Notes under the pieces: model-generated
What the model saw: only the letters and a program-made list of their open reading frames with translations
What the model was told of the DNA's origin: nothing
Databases searched by the model: none
NCBI RefSeq assembly: GCF_029840635.1
Contig: NZ_JAOCCU010000020.1
Location: forward strand, 1 to 64,000
Source: Mitsuaria sp. GD03876
GTDB lineage: Bacteria > Pseudomonadota > Gammaproteobacteria > Burkholderiales > Burkholderiaceae_C
Direction: 5' to 3'
DNA length: 64,000 bases
Shown: positions 7,991 through 15,490 of the stretch, one piece after another
Layout of the letters: the number at the start of each line of letters is the position of its first letter
How positions within the stretch are numbered: position 1 is the stretch's first letter
Program-made: the position numbers and the translations under genes

Positions 7991-9478
7991 ATGAGCCTGC
8001 CCCGCCTGATCCCCGCCGCCGCCGCTGCCTGGGCGCTCATCGCCGGCGCCGCCTTCGCCCAGACCACGCCGGCCGCCGGGCCCGCGTCGGCGACGGCGCG
8101 CGCGGCATCCGAGACCGCGCCGCCGCCGCTCGACCCGCGCGTGGCGCCGATGCTGGCGGACGTCTCCGCCGAGCGCATCGAGCGGACCATCCGCCGGCTC
8201 GCCGCCTTCGGCACGCGCCACACGGCCTCCGAGACGGCGAGCGACACGCGCGGCATCGGCGCGGCGCGGCGCTGGATCGAGCGCCAGCTCAAGGACTGCG
8301 GCGCGAAGGCCGGCGGGCGGCTGCAGGTGACGATGGACGCGTTCGTCGAGCCGGCCGGCAACCGGCTGTCGGCACCGACGGAGTTGGTGAACGTCGTGGC
8401 CACGCTGCCGGGCGCGTCGGCGGGCACGCCGCGCGAGCGGATCCTGGTGGTGAGCGGGCATTACGACTCGCGCAACAGCGACGTGATGGACGCGCAAGGC
8501 GAGGCGCCCGGCGCCAACGACGATGCCTCCGGCACCGCCGCGGTGATGGAGATGGCCTGCGCGATGGCGAAGCAGCGCTTCGACGCGACGCTCGTGTTCA
8601 TGGCGGTGCCGGGCGAGGAGCAGGGTTTGCTCGGCGCGCGGCACTGGGCGAGGCGGGCGCGGGCGCAGGGGCTCAACGTCGAGGGGATGATCACCAACGA
8701 CATCGTCGGCAGCTCGCGCGGCGACAAGGGCGAGCACGACCCGAAGCGGCTGCGGCTGTTCGCCGACGGCTTCGATCCGCTGCTGCGGCTGCTGGTGAAC
8801 GCCAATGCCAACACGCCGGCCAACGAGGACGAGGCCAAGACCAACGCGGCGATCCGCGCGCAGCTGCAGCCGCTGGCGGTGGCGGGCGGGGGCGAGGACC
8901 TGCCGACGCAGCAGTTCGGCCGGCACCTGCAGGCCGAGGGCGAGCGCTACCTGCCGGGGTTCCGGATCGAGCTGATCCAGCGGCGCGACCGCTACCTGCG
9001 CGGCGGCGATCACCTGCCGTTCCTGGAGCGCGGCTACGCGGCGGTGCGCTTCTCCGAGCCTTTCGAGGATTTCCGTCACCAGCACCAGAACCTGCGCACC
9101 GAGAACGGCGTGGTCTACGGCGACCTGCCGGAGTTCGTCGATTTCGGCTACGTGGCGGATGTCGCCCGGGTCAACCTGGCGGGCCTGGCGACGCTGGCGT
9201 GGGCGCCTTCGCCGGTGAAGGGCGCGCGGATCGACGCGCGCGAGCTGACGAACGACACGACGCTGCTATGGACCGCGAACACCGACCCGGACCTGACGGG
9301 TTACCGGGTGGTCTGGCGCCGCAGCGAGTCGCAGGCCTGGGAAGGCGCGAAGGACGTGGGCAAGGTCACGACGGTGACGTTGCCGCTGTCCAAGGACAAC
9401 CTGATCTTCGGCGTCCAGGCGGTCTCGGCCTCCGGCCACGCGAGCCTGGCGAGTTATCCGTTGCCGCTGTCCCGTTGA
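7991..9478 (+). CDS. Secreted M28 family metallopeptidase with Fn3-like tail
   Basis: A 495-residue exported protein. A signal peptide (hydrophobic core AAAAAWALIAGAAFA) should be cleaved near residue 23. The M28 zinc peptidase core shows VVSGHYDSRN (His157, Asp159), PGANDDASG (bridging Asp177), PGEEQGLLGARH (catalytic Glu209, Glu210), ITNDIVGSS (Asp237) and a final His in RGGDHLPF near 338. These are the ligands and general base of a co-catalytic two-zinc aminopeptidase. The last ~90 residues (TLLWTANTDPDLTGYRVVWR) form a fibronectin-III-like domain. It probably acts on peptides in the periplasm or outside. A hairpin follows the stop. Confidence 0.9.
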   Translation: MSLPRLIPAAAAAWALIAGAAFAQTTPAAGPASATARAASETAPPPLDPRVAPMLADVSAERIERTIRRLAAFGTRHTASETASDTRGIGAARRWIERQLKDCGAKAGGRLQVTMDAFVEPAGNRLSAPTELVNVVATLPGASAGTPRERILVVSGHYDSRNSDVMDAQGEAPGANDDASGTAAVMEMACAMAKQRFDATLVFMAVPGEEQGLLGARHWARRARAQGLNVEGMITNDIVGSSRGDKGEHDPKRLRLFADGFDPLLRLLVNANANTPANEDEAKTNAAIRAQLQPLAVAGGGEDLPTQQFGRHLQAEGERYLPGFRIELIQRRDRYLRGGDHLPFLERGYAAVRFSEPFEDFRHQHQNLRTENGVVYGDLPEFVDFGYVADVARVNLAGLATLAWAPSPVKGARIDARELTNDTTLLWTANTDPDLTGYRVVWRRSESQAWEGAKDVGKVTTVTLPLSKDNLIFGVQAVSASGHASLASYPLPLSR

Positions 9479-9482
9479 GGGC

Positions 9483-9504
9483 ACGGACCTCTCACGAGGT
9501 CCGT
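9483..9504 (+). terminator. Stem-loop just after the M28 peptidase gene
   Basis: A perfect 9-bp stem, ACGGACCTC then TCAC loop then GAGGTCCGT, begins 5 nt after the stop codon. There is no U-run after it, so it is either a Rho-assisted pause/stop or an mRNA 3'-end stabiliser rather than a classic intrinsic terminator. Confidence 0.5.
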
Positions 9505-9541
9505 CCCACCGCCGAATCCGCCGCGATGGCTCGGTGATCTG

Positions 9542-9624
9542 GTCGGCGAAAGACGGGGCACCCCCGAGCGATTTGCGGAGCCTGCGAGGCGTATGAGCGA
9601 GGGGGTGCCCCGGCTTTCGCCGAC
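9542..9624. repeat. Long inverted repeat between convergent genes (24-bp arms)
   Basis: Left arm 9542-9565 (begins GTCGGCGAAAGACGGGGCAC) and right arm 9601-9624 (ends CCCCGGCTTTCGCCGAC) are complementary at 23 of 24 positions. The 35-nt loop begins and ends with GAGCGA. It fills the gap between two convergent genes and could act as a two-way terminator. Its form, a very stable stem with a structured loop, also fits an interspersed REP-like element; two other convergent gaps in this window hold comparably long hairpins with different sequence. Confidence 0.65.
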
Positions 9625-9633
9625 GTGCTCGGT

Positions 9634-10326
9634 CTACCGCAGGACGCCCTTCCCCAACCACTGCGCCCAGATCTTCATGGTGACGCGCTGATCGGAGAGT
9701 CCGGGGTACTCCGCCATCGTCTTGCGCAACGCCGTCTCCTCGGTGCCGCGCATGAAGACGACTTCCCCGACCGGCCCGTCCTCCAGCGAGTACCACGCCC
9801 CGATGACCCCGTCGTCCAGGGCGCGTTGAAGGAAGACCGGCACCGCCTCCTTGTCCTTCTCCTCCGCGCGGCTGAACAGGACGATCCGGTTTTCCTCGAT
9901 CCCGTTGGGATCGATGCCGGTGTGGTGCAGCGCCTGGTGGACCGTCGCCATCTGCGCGTTGACGGTCATGTAGCCCTCGCGGATGTATTCGTCGGATTGG
10001 AAGTAGTTCATCAGCACCTGCCGGTTGGGTGCCTGCACCACGACGATGCCGCGCTTGACCCGCGCGGGGTCGCGCATCGGTCCGGCGGCGAAGAGCTTGC
10101 CTTCGGCGAACAGCCGCTTGAAGTTGTCGAGGTGGCCGCGTTGCATGGCCTCGACGGCGGCCTTGTCGTCGGGCACCGGGCGGCCGGTCTCGAGGAAGAT
10201 GAACCACATCTGCTCGGCCGCCAGCATGCGTGGCGCGGCGCTGCCCGATTGGGCGCGCGCGGCGGGCGCGATCGTCGACAGCGCGCTCAGCGCGGTGGCG
10301 CCGGCGATCAGGGAACGTCGTTGCAT
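9634..10326 (-). CDS. Exported YciI-like family protein
   Basis: A 230-residue protein starting at an ATG with AAGGAGACTCCG upstream. The N-terminus MQRRSLIAGATALSALSTIA with APAARAQ is an export signal with an alanine-rich cleavage site. The mature part contains two YciI-like alpha-beta units: MWFIFLETGRPVPDDKAAVE with HLDNFKRLFAEGKLFAAGPM, and a second after residue 150 (WYSLEDGPVGEVVFMRGTE). YciI-like domains are small ferredoxin-like folds of unclear enzymatic role. An exported two-domain form is less common than the usual ~100-residue cytoplasmic protein. It stands alone between a hairpin element and mgsA. Confidence 0.75.
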   Translation of the reverse strand: MQRRSLIAGATALSALSTIAPAARAQSGSAAPRMLAAEQMWFIFLETGRPVPDDKAAVEAMQRGHLDNFKRLFAEGKLFAAGPMRDPARVKRGIVVVQAPNRQVLMNYFQSDEYIREGYMTVNAQMATVHQALHHTGIDPNGIEENRIVLFSRAEEKDKEAVPVFLQRALDDGVIGAWYSLEDGPVGEVVFMRGTEETALRKTMAEYPGLSDQRVTMKIWAQWLGKGVLR

Positions 10327-10384
10327 CGGAGTCTCCTTGCCGTCCGCCGCGCGATCGGGGGATCGCCGGCGTCGAGCGGGGACT

Positions 10385-10828
10385 CTACTCCCGCGCCGGC
10401 GTGCCCGCGCCGGCTTCGGCCAGCGAGCGCAGCATCAGCCGCGCGCTGGCCACGTTGGTGGCGCAGGCGACGTTGTGCACGTCGCAGGCGCGCACCAGCG
10501 CGTTGATGTCGGGTTCATGCGGCTGCGGCGTCATCGGGTCGCGCAGGAAGACGACGCCGTCGATCAGGCCCACCGCCAGCCGGGCGCCGATCTGCAGGTC
10601 GCCGCCGTGCGGGCCGGACAGCATGCGCTCGACCGTCAGGCCGACCTCGGCCGTCAGCCGCGAGCCCGTCGTCCCGGTCGCGACCAGCTCGCAGCCGCGC
10701 AGGAAGCCGGCGAACTCGGTCGCGAGCATCACCATCTCGTCCTTCTTGCCGTCGTGGGCGATCAAGGCCAGGCGCAGGCGCGCGGGCACGGCGGCGGCCG
10801 TGGCGTCGGGAAGGGTCGAGGCGGTCAT
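10385..10828 (-). CDS. mgsA: Methylglyoxal synthase
   Basis: This 147-residue enzyme converts dihydroxyacetone phosphate to methylglyoxal and phosphate, a bypass of lower glycolysis when phosphate is short. Family blocks are complete: [13 protein letters not shown] (His25), [12 protein letters not shown] for phosphate binding, [12 protein letters not shown] with Asp77 (the catalytic Asp of the family), and [18 protein letters not shown] with Asp97, His104 and Asp107. The length fits the ~150-residue norm. The N-terminus is slightly longer than in E. coli; Met1 is the only good start. It lies between the YciI-like gene and the chitinase gene, 36 bp after the latter, possibly on the same transcript. 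Confidence 0.95.
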   Translation of the reverse strand: MTASTLPDATAAAVPARLRLALIAHDGKKDEMVMLATEFAGFLRGCELVATGTTGSRLTAEVGLTVERMLSGPHGGDLQIGARLAVGLIDGVVFLRDPMTPQPHEPDINALVRACDVHNVACATNVASARLMLRSLAEAGAGTPARE

Positions 10829-10864
10829 GGGCGCGATGGTAGGCCGGCGAGGCGGCCGCGCGAG

Positions 10865-12211
10865 TTACCGGCGCGGTTCTTTCTGCGCGGCTTTCGGGGC
10901 CGCGCCGTCCTGCGCCAGCGGCAGGTTGCCGACGCCCCGGTTCATCGCGTTGAGCAGGTCGCCGTTGTCCTGGCTCAGCTCCCAGGCGAAGACGCCGGCC
11001 AGGCCCATGTCGCGGGCAAAGCGCCCCTTGGCCAGCACCGCGCGCGGATCGTCGTAGCCCATCCAGAGCTTGAGCTTCGGGTTGAACAGCGACCACGACT
11101 GCGTCCGCGCGTCCCACACCGACTGGTAGCCCGCGCGGCCGTTGCCCTTGGCGTCCAGGATGCGGCCCGCGATCTCGCGATAGCCCTGCGCGCCCTCGCC
11201 GCCCGGGTAGGCGCCGGTCTTGGCGGCGCCGGCCTTCGTCTCGCTCACGCCGGTGAAGCCGCGGCCGTACATCGCCACGCCGGCGACGAGCTTGCCGCGC
11301 GGCACGCCGGCCGTCTCCAGGTTGCGCACCGCGCGCTCGAGGCTGTCGTCCGCCTGCGGGCCCGAGGACCGCAGCGTCGTGTGATGGCCGGCCACCGGCG
11401 ACCACATGCCGTAGAAGTCGTAGCTCATCATGAAGACGAGGTCGAGCGGCTTGGACGCGTCCTTGAAGTTGATCTTGCCGACGATCGAGTCCATCGGGTT
11501 CACCGCGGTCGTCAGCAGGTAGGGACGGCCGGTCTCGGCGGTCAGCGCGTCCAGCGCCTGGCGCAGGTCGGCCATCAGCTCGGCGTAGGACTGGCCGTCC
11601 TTCGGCGAGCCCAGCTGCACGCCGTTGGCCGCGCCGTTGTTGCCCGGGTGCTCCCAGTCGATGTCGATGCCGTCGAAGGCCGGATGCTCGCGCAGGAAAC
11701 GCTGCGCGGACGCGGCGAACACCGCGCGCTTCGCCGGGTCGCCGGCCAGGTGGAAGATCGGATCGGAGCCGCCCCAGCCGCCGACCGACGCGACGATCTT
11801 CAGGTGCGGCGCGCGCTGCTTGTAGCGCAGGAAGGCGGCGTTGAAGCGCTCGTCGACCGGGCCGGTGCCGATCTCGAAATCCTTCTTGCCGACGCACTTG
11901 GCGGCGTCCTTCTCCAACTGGCCCGGGCCGCACAGCCGCAGGAAGGCATAGAGCACATGCGTCAGGTTCTGCGGCGGCACGCGCTCGATCAGCTCGACCG
12001 GCTCCCAGTTCGGGACGTAGATGCCGACGACCTTCCCGCCGGTGCGTTCGAACTCGACCGGCTTGCCGCCGAAGAGCGCGTAGCCCGGCGCTTCCGCACC
12101 GGTCGCTGCGGCCGCGGAAGCCGCCGGCGCGGGCGACGCCGCGAAGGCGCCGGCCGCGGTCAGCGCGGCGGTCAGGGTGGTCAGGACGCGGGACAGGACT
12201 CGAACGGACAT
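10865..12211 (-). CDS. Secreted glycoside hydrolase family 18 (chitinase-like)
   Basis: A 448-residue exported enzyme. Signal peptide residues 1-24 (VLTTLTAALTAAGAFAA) precede an alanine/proline linker. The GH18 barrel shows SVGGW at 142-146 and the catalytic DxxDxDxE motif as DGIDIDWE, with Asp180, Asp183, Asp185 and acid Glu187. MMSYDFYGMWSP supplies the conserved Met-Tyr-Asp and the C-terminal MGYDDPRAV and GVFAWELSQDNGD complete the barrel. It probably hydrolyses beta-1,4-GlcNAc polymers such as chitin by substrate-assisted catalysis. No chitin-binding module is seen. The start at 12211 has TTTGGAGGCC upstream. A promoter-like sequence is at 12255-12282. Confidence 0.92.
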   Translation of the reverse strand: MSVRVLSRVLTTLTAALTAAGAFAASPAPAASAAAATGAEAPGYALFGGKPVEFERTGGKVVGIYVPNWEPVELIERVPPQNLTHVLYAFLRLCGPGQLEKDAAKCVGKKDFEIGTGPVDERFNAAFLRYKQRAPHLKIVASVGGWGGSDPIFHLAGDPAKRAVFAASAQRFLREHPAFDGIDIDWEHPGNNGAANGVQLGSPKDGQSYAELMADLRQALDALTAETGRPYLLTTAVNPMDSIVGKINFKDASKPLDLVFMMSYDFYGMWSPVAGHHTTLRSSGPQADDSLERAVRNLETAGVPRGKLVAGVAMYGRGFTGVSETKAGAAKTGAYPGGEGAQGYREIAGRILDAKGNGRAGYQSVWDARTQSWSLFNPKLKLWMGYDDPRAVLAKGRFARDMGLAGVFAWELSQDNGDLLNAMNRGVGNLPLAQDGAAPKAAQKEPRR

Positions 12212-12254
12212 GCGGGGCCTCCAAAGGACGCCGCAGCTTAGCGGAACGGTCGGA

Positions 12255-12282
12255 AAAATAACACCAGTCAAATACCAATCAA
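12255..12282 (-). promoter_or_regulatory. Sigma-70-like promoter of the GH18 gene
   Basis: On the minus strand, TTGATT (12282-12277) and TATTTT (12260-12255) are separated by 16 bp. The predicted start leaves about 35-40 nt of leader before the GH18 ATG. Between them TGGT occurs twice as direct repeats (TTGGTATTTGACTGGTGTT), which could be a regulator site overlapping the promoter. The patch is A/T-rich against its surroundings. Confidence 0.4.
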
Positions 12283-12392
12283 GCCCGTCAGCGGGTTCGA
12301 AGGAACCTGTATGGAGCCAGTTCGGCGCGCGTCGCGGGCAGAGGTCCGGCGTGGCTGGACCGGGGGTCGACGCGTGGCGTCAGGGTGCGGCG

Positions 12393-13097
12393 TCAGGGCG
12401 CGACGTCGACCCGCAATTGCAGTTCGCGGAGCTTCTGGACCTCCGCGTCGCGCGTGCTGTAGACGTTGCGGCTCGCGGTGGTGGCGACGCCGCCGGTGCG
12501 CGCGATCGTGACCCACACGCCCAGCGGCGCCTGGACGGTGCTCAGCACATCGGTGCTGGGACGCTGCTGCGCGTCCGGCAGCGAGGTGCCATAGGCGCCG
12601 CCCTGGGGCATCTGCGCCTGGTCCGTCGCGCGGACCTCGACGTTCACCGGACTGCGCCCACCCGGCCAACTCGGCTTGACGACGATGCCCCGCACCCGTT
12701 CGGCCATGCCCTGGCGCGGCACGACGACCACCCGATCGCGGCCATCGCCCTGGCCCTGGCGGCGATCCAGCGCCACGTCGACCCACTGGATCGGCGTCGA
12801 CTCGGTCATCGTGAACGAGGCCTGCGCCCCGTTGAGCACCAGCATCCGGGGGAACAACTGCTGGCGTTGCTCGCGGTTCTCCGTCGACAGCGTCACGCCG
12901 CCACGCGGCGACACGCTGCCGCCGGTGCTGACCACGGTGCTGCCGTCGCGCGATCCGGCCACCGTCGATGCGCTGAGCTCGGATTCCACCCAGCGCAGCT
13001 CGACCTCGAGGTTCTGCTTCGGGCCCTGGGCGTGGGCGCCAACGCCGGTGGCGAGGGCCAGCGCGGCGGCGAGGACATGGCGTCGAGACGAGTTCAT
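12393..13097 (-). CDS. Secreted protein of unknown function
   Basis: A 234-residue protein with a clear signal peptide (HVLAAALALATGVGAHAQ, cleavage near residue 23). The mature part is beta-rich and polar. It opens with NLEVELRWVESELSAS and contains a glycine/serine-rich turn region (STVVSTGGSVSPRGGVTLST), FPRMLVLNGAQASFTM and a C-terminal ATTASRNVYSTRDAEVQKL. The ELRWVE...VLNGAQASF pattern loosely recalls secretin N-domain-like strands, but I cannot assign a family. The next gene on this strand starts 180 bp downstream and has its own promoter-like sequence; the metzincin-like gene ends 25 bp upstream, so co-transcription with it is possible. Confidence 0.7.
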   Translation of the reverse strand: MNSSRRHVLAAALALATGVGAHAQGPKQNLEVELRWVESELSASTVAGSRDGSTVVSTGGSVSPRGGVTLSTENREQRQQLFPRMLVLNGAQASFTMTESTPIQWVDVALDRRQGQGDGRDRVVVVPRQGMAERVRGIVVKPSWPGGRSPVNVEVRATDQAQMPQGGAYGTSLPDAQQRPSTDVLSTVQAPLGVWVTIARTGGVATTASRNVYSTRDAEVQKLRELQLRVDVAP

Positions 13098-13122
13098 CGC
13101 GCCAGCATACGCCGCGACGGCG

Positions 13123-13827
13123 TCAGCGGTTCAGCGCCCGGCAGCGCGCGATGTCGCAGGCGGTGGGCAGCATCGAGCGGTACTCGACCACGCTGCCCCA
13201 GCTCTTCGGATCGCGCAGCGCGCAGCGTTCGCCCTTGCCGTTGTCGTAGTAGGACATCGTGTCGACGCAGCGCTTCGAATGCGCCATCAGGCCGAAGAAG
13301 TGGCCCATCTCGTGCGACAGCACCATCTGCAGCGTCTGCTCTGCGGGGTGCTTCGGATTGCGCTCGCGCAGCAGCGCGAACAGCCCCGGCCCGATCGACA
13401 GGCTGCGCGCGGTCACGTTGGCCAGCGCGAACTGGCCGCGGCTGCCGACGTCGCTCCACAGGATCTGGATCGCGTCCTCCGGCGGCACCTTGCCGCGCGG
13501 GACGGCGAACACCGTGAGACGCAGGCCGCAGTCGGACCAGGCCTCGGCCGAGCGTCGCACCAGCGCCATCACCTGCGGTTCGCTGAACCAGGCGGGCGCG
13601 TTGTCGTGGCGGTAGGCGAAGCGCAGCGAGCGCGTCGCGATCGCCTTGTCCTGGCCGTCGCCCCAGGTCTTGAGCTCGCCGGGCAGGCATTGGGCGATTT
13701 CCTGGTCGCGCACGGACGGGGCCGCGGCGGATGCCGTCTTGTCGGGCGGGACGAACTGCGCGGCGGCGATCGGCGCCAGCACCGCCGCGGCGACGATCGC
13801 CACGAGCCTGGCGAGCGCGCGGCGCAT
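13123..13827 (-). CDS. Secreted metzincin-like zinc metalloprotease
   Basis: A 234-residue exported protein: signal peptide 1-23 (LVAIVAAAVLAPIAAAQ), then a zinc-protease domain. SHEMGHFFGLMAHSKR gives His172, Glu173, His176, Gly179 and His183, and DTMSYYDNG after it looks like a Met-turn (Met191). That is metzincin architecture, except that the Gly-to-third-His spacing is one residue longer than the usual HExxHxxGxxH. Several cysteines could form disulphides. The substrate is unknown. The start lies just 3 bp after the eamA stop, so the two genes are almost surely one transcript. Confidence 0.7.
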   Translation of the reverse strand: MRRALARLVAIVAAAVLAPIAAAQFVPPDKTASAAAPSVRDQEIAQCLPGELKTWGDGQDKAIATRSLRFAYRHDNAPAWFSEPQVMALVRRSAEAWSDCGLRLTVFAVPRGKVPPEDAIQILWSDVGSRGQFALANVTARSLSIGPGLFALLRERNPKHPAEQTLQMVLSHEMGHFFGLMAHSKRCVDTMSYYDNGKGERCALRDPKSWGSVVEYRSMLPTACDIARCRALNR

Positions 13828-13829
13828 CG

Positions 13830-14714
13830 TCAGGCCGCCTTCAGCACGCCGCGCACGCGCGGCCAGAGCAGGTTGATGGCCAGTCCGCTGATCACCAGCG
13901 CGGCGGCCATCAGCTTCCAGGGCGGCAGGCCTTCGCCGAGCAGCAGCGCGGAGCAACTCATGCCGAACACGGGCACCAGCAGCGCCATCGGCACGACGGT
14001 CGCGGCGGGATGGCGCGAGAGCAGCCAGCTCCAGGCGCCGTAGCCGAACAGCGTGTTGCCGAACGACTGCCAGAGCACGGCGGCCCAGGCGCCCAGGCTG
14101 GCGTGGCGCAGCGCCTCGCCCATCTGGGCCGGGCCTTCGACGATGAAGGACAGCGCGAACAGCGGCGGCGCGGCGAAGGCGCTGCTCCAGACGACGTAGG
14201 CCAGCATGTTCACGGCGCCGGCGCGCTTGCCGACGATGTTGCCGCTGGACCAGCTGAGGGCGGCCAGCAGCACCATGGCCAGGCCGAGGACCGTGGTCGA
14301 GCCGTCGGTGTGGGAGGCGATCACGCCGATGCCGGCAGCGGCCATCGCGAGCGCCAGCCACTGGAAGCCCTGGACGCGTTCGCCGCTCATGCGCATGGCC
14401 AGCAGCAGCGTGAAGAACACTTGCGTCTGGATGACGAGGGAGGCCAGCCCCGGCGAGATCTGCGAGCGCATCGCCAGGTAGAGCAGCCCGAACTGGCCGA
14501 CGCCGACGAAGGCGCCATAGGCGGCAAGGTTGCGCCAGCCGACCTTCGGGCGCGGGAGCAGGAACATCGCCGGCACCGCGGCGAGCGTGAAGCGCAACGC
14601 GGCGAACAGCAGCGGCGGGAACGCGTCCAGGCCCCAGCGGATCACGACGAAATTGCTTCCCCAGATGGCCACCACGGCGAGCGCGAGCAGGAAATGTCGG
14701 AGCGGTAGCGTCAT
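13830..14714 (-). CDS. eamA: EamA family exporter (DMT superfamily)
   Basis: A 294-residue inner-membrane protein with ten predicted helices in two EamA repeats. The N-terminus LLALAVVAIWGSNFVVIRWG, followed by PPLLFAALRFTLAAVPAMF, closely parallels E. coli EamA (YdeD), an exporter of O-acetylserine and cysteine. Other shared blocks are SPGLASLVIQTQVFFTLLL and SWSSGNIVGKRA. The similarity is from memory of the E. coli sequence; substrate identity in this organism is inference. The gene is upstream of, and tightly linked to, the secreted metalloprotease gene. About 250 bp separate it from the divergent bacteriocin-like locus. Confidence 0.82.
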   Translation of the reverse strand: MTLPLRHFLLALAVVAIWGSNFVVIRWGLDAFPPLLFAALRFTLAAVPAMFLLPRPKVGWRNLAAYGAFVGVGQFGLLYLAMRSQISPGLASLVIQTQVFFTLLLAMRMSGERVQGFQWLALAMAAAGIGVIASHTDGSTTVLGLAMVLLAALSWSSGNIVGKRAGAVNMLAYVVWSSAFAAPPLFALSFIVEGPAQMGEALRHASLGAWAAVLWQSFGNTLFGYGAWSWLLSRHPAATVVPMALLVPVFGMSCSALLLGEGLPPWKLMAAALVISGLAINLLWPRVRGVLKAA

Positions 14715-14925
14715 GGCGGCCGGGGCGAGCGAGGGGGACCGCCGACTATGCCAGCCGTCCCCCGGATCGATGCGGTACAGGGGCTTGCGAATGCGACCAA
14801 TACAGCAACGCAGATGTCGCGGAGTAGCAGTAATGGGCTAGCGCAAACAGTCGGATACCCAAAACCGAAGAATGCCGCTAGGGTGACGGTGCGATTTGCA
14901 GATGAACTGCGATTCGCGTGATCGT

Positions 14926-14938
14926 CGCCAGTCTGGCG
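14926..14938. promoter_or_regulatory. Palindrome upstream of the bacteriocin-like gene
   Basis: CGCCAG-T-CTGGCG is a perfect 13-bp palindrome with a single central base, lying 26 bp before the ATG of the double-glycine peptide gene. With no room for an RNA loop, it suits a dimeric DNA-binding protein better than an mRNA hairpin. An operator role is inference. Confidence 0.35.
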
Positions 14939-14964
14939 GCATTTCTTTCATTCAAGGAAATCTC

Positions 14965-15228
14965 ATGTCCGCAATCCAAATCTCCGCACCCGGTCTTCAA
15001 GAACTGACGGCGGAGGAAATTGCCATGGTCTCGGGAGGCTGGGACACCCAGTCGGCAGTCAATGGCGCTTACATCGGCGCGGTTGCCGGAGGCATCGGCG
15101 GCGCGGTCACCGGGGCGATCGCCGGCCCCGCCGCTGCCGTCGGGTTCGTCGGTGGTTTCATCGGCGGCGCCGTGACCGGCTTCGTCGCCGGAGGCCTATC
15201 CGATAACAAGAAAACCAAAGAGCAGTAA
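14965..15228 (+). CDS. Double-glycine-leader class II bacteriocin-like peptide precursor
   Basis: An 87-residue precursor. The leader, residues 1-25, ends LTAEEIAMVSGG, the classic double-glycine leader with the conserved Leu/Glu/Ile/Val pattern read by C39-peptidase ABC exporters. Cleavage after Gly25 would release a 62-residue peptide starting WDTQS. It is dominated by small residues with repeated GxxxG-type motifs (GAVAGGIGGAVTGAIAG; GFVGGFIGGAVTGFVAGG), as in pore-forming two-peptide and Blp-type bacteriocins, and ends in a hydrophilic SDNKKTKEQ tail. AAGGAAA precedes the ATG by four bases. The next start follows the stop directly. No C39 exporter is in the window, so secretion would need machinery elsewhere. 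Confidence 0.75.
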   Translation: MSAIQISAPGLQELTAEEIAMVSGGWDTQSAVNGAYIGAVAGGIGGAVTGAIAGPAAAVGFVGGFIGGAVTGFVAGGLSDNKKTKEQ

Positions 15229-15438
15229 GTGCCCTTGCTCAAACCATCGTCGGATGAATTGGGTTGGCGCTGGGTGGCGAGATTCACCCTCACGCTCGCC
15301 GTTATTCACCCCCTCGTCTATCGAACGATATTCGGAGAATGGCCAACCCTTTTATATAGCGCCACTTTCGTGCCGGTGACCACCGCTTTGGTATTTGTGG
15401 TCAATCGAGTTCTGAATCTCGTCCGAAAGCGGGACTGA
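15229..15438 (+). CDS. Two-helix membrane protein, putative bacteriocin immunity protein
   Basis: A 69-residue protein starting at a GTG directly abutting the bacteriocin-like stop (TAAGTG), implying translational coupling. It has two hydrophobic spans, FTLTLAVIHPLVYRTIF and LLYSATFVPVTTALVFVV, and a basic end (LNLVRKRD), so both termini probably face the cytoplasm. Small membrane proteins encoded directly after class II bacteriocins are commonly immunity factors, and the position and coupling fit. I do not recognise the sequence. Codon use is less G/C-biased than in most neighbours, as in the peptide gene, so the pair may have been acquired together. A strong hairpin follows 12 bp after the stop. 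Confidence 0.6.
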   Translation: MPLLKPSSDELGWRWVARFTLTLAVIHPLVYRTIFGEWPTLLYSATFVPVTTALVFVVNRVLNLVRKRD

Positions 15439-15449
15439 CCGCTCCCAAA

Positions 15450-15471
15450 GGCCGCCGGGGAACCGGCGGCC
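15450..15471. terminator. Strong stem-loop between convergent genes
   Basis: GGCCGCCGG, loop GGAA, CCGGCGGCC: a perfect 9-bp G/C stem on a GNRA tetraloop, lying between the bacteriocin-like locus and the convergent helicase gene. The downstream bases ATTCACGTC lack a U-run. It probably ends transcripts from both sides with help from Rho. Confidence 0.6.
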
Positions 15472-15490
15472 ATTCACGTCCTGGGTGGCG

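Noticed and set aside
12285-12315. tRNA T-loop-like GGTTCGA
   Set aside because: No cloverleaf forms around it; it is part of a small GGTTC/GAACC hairpin.
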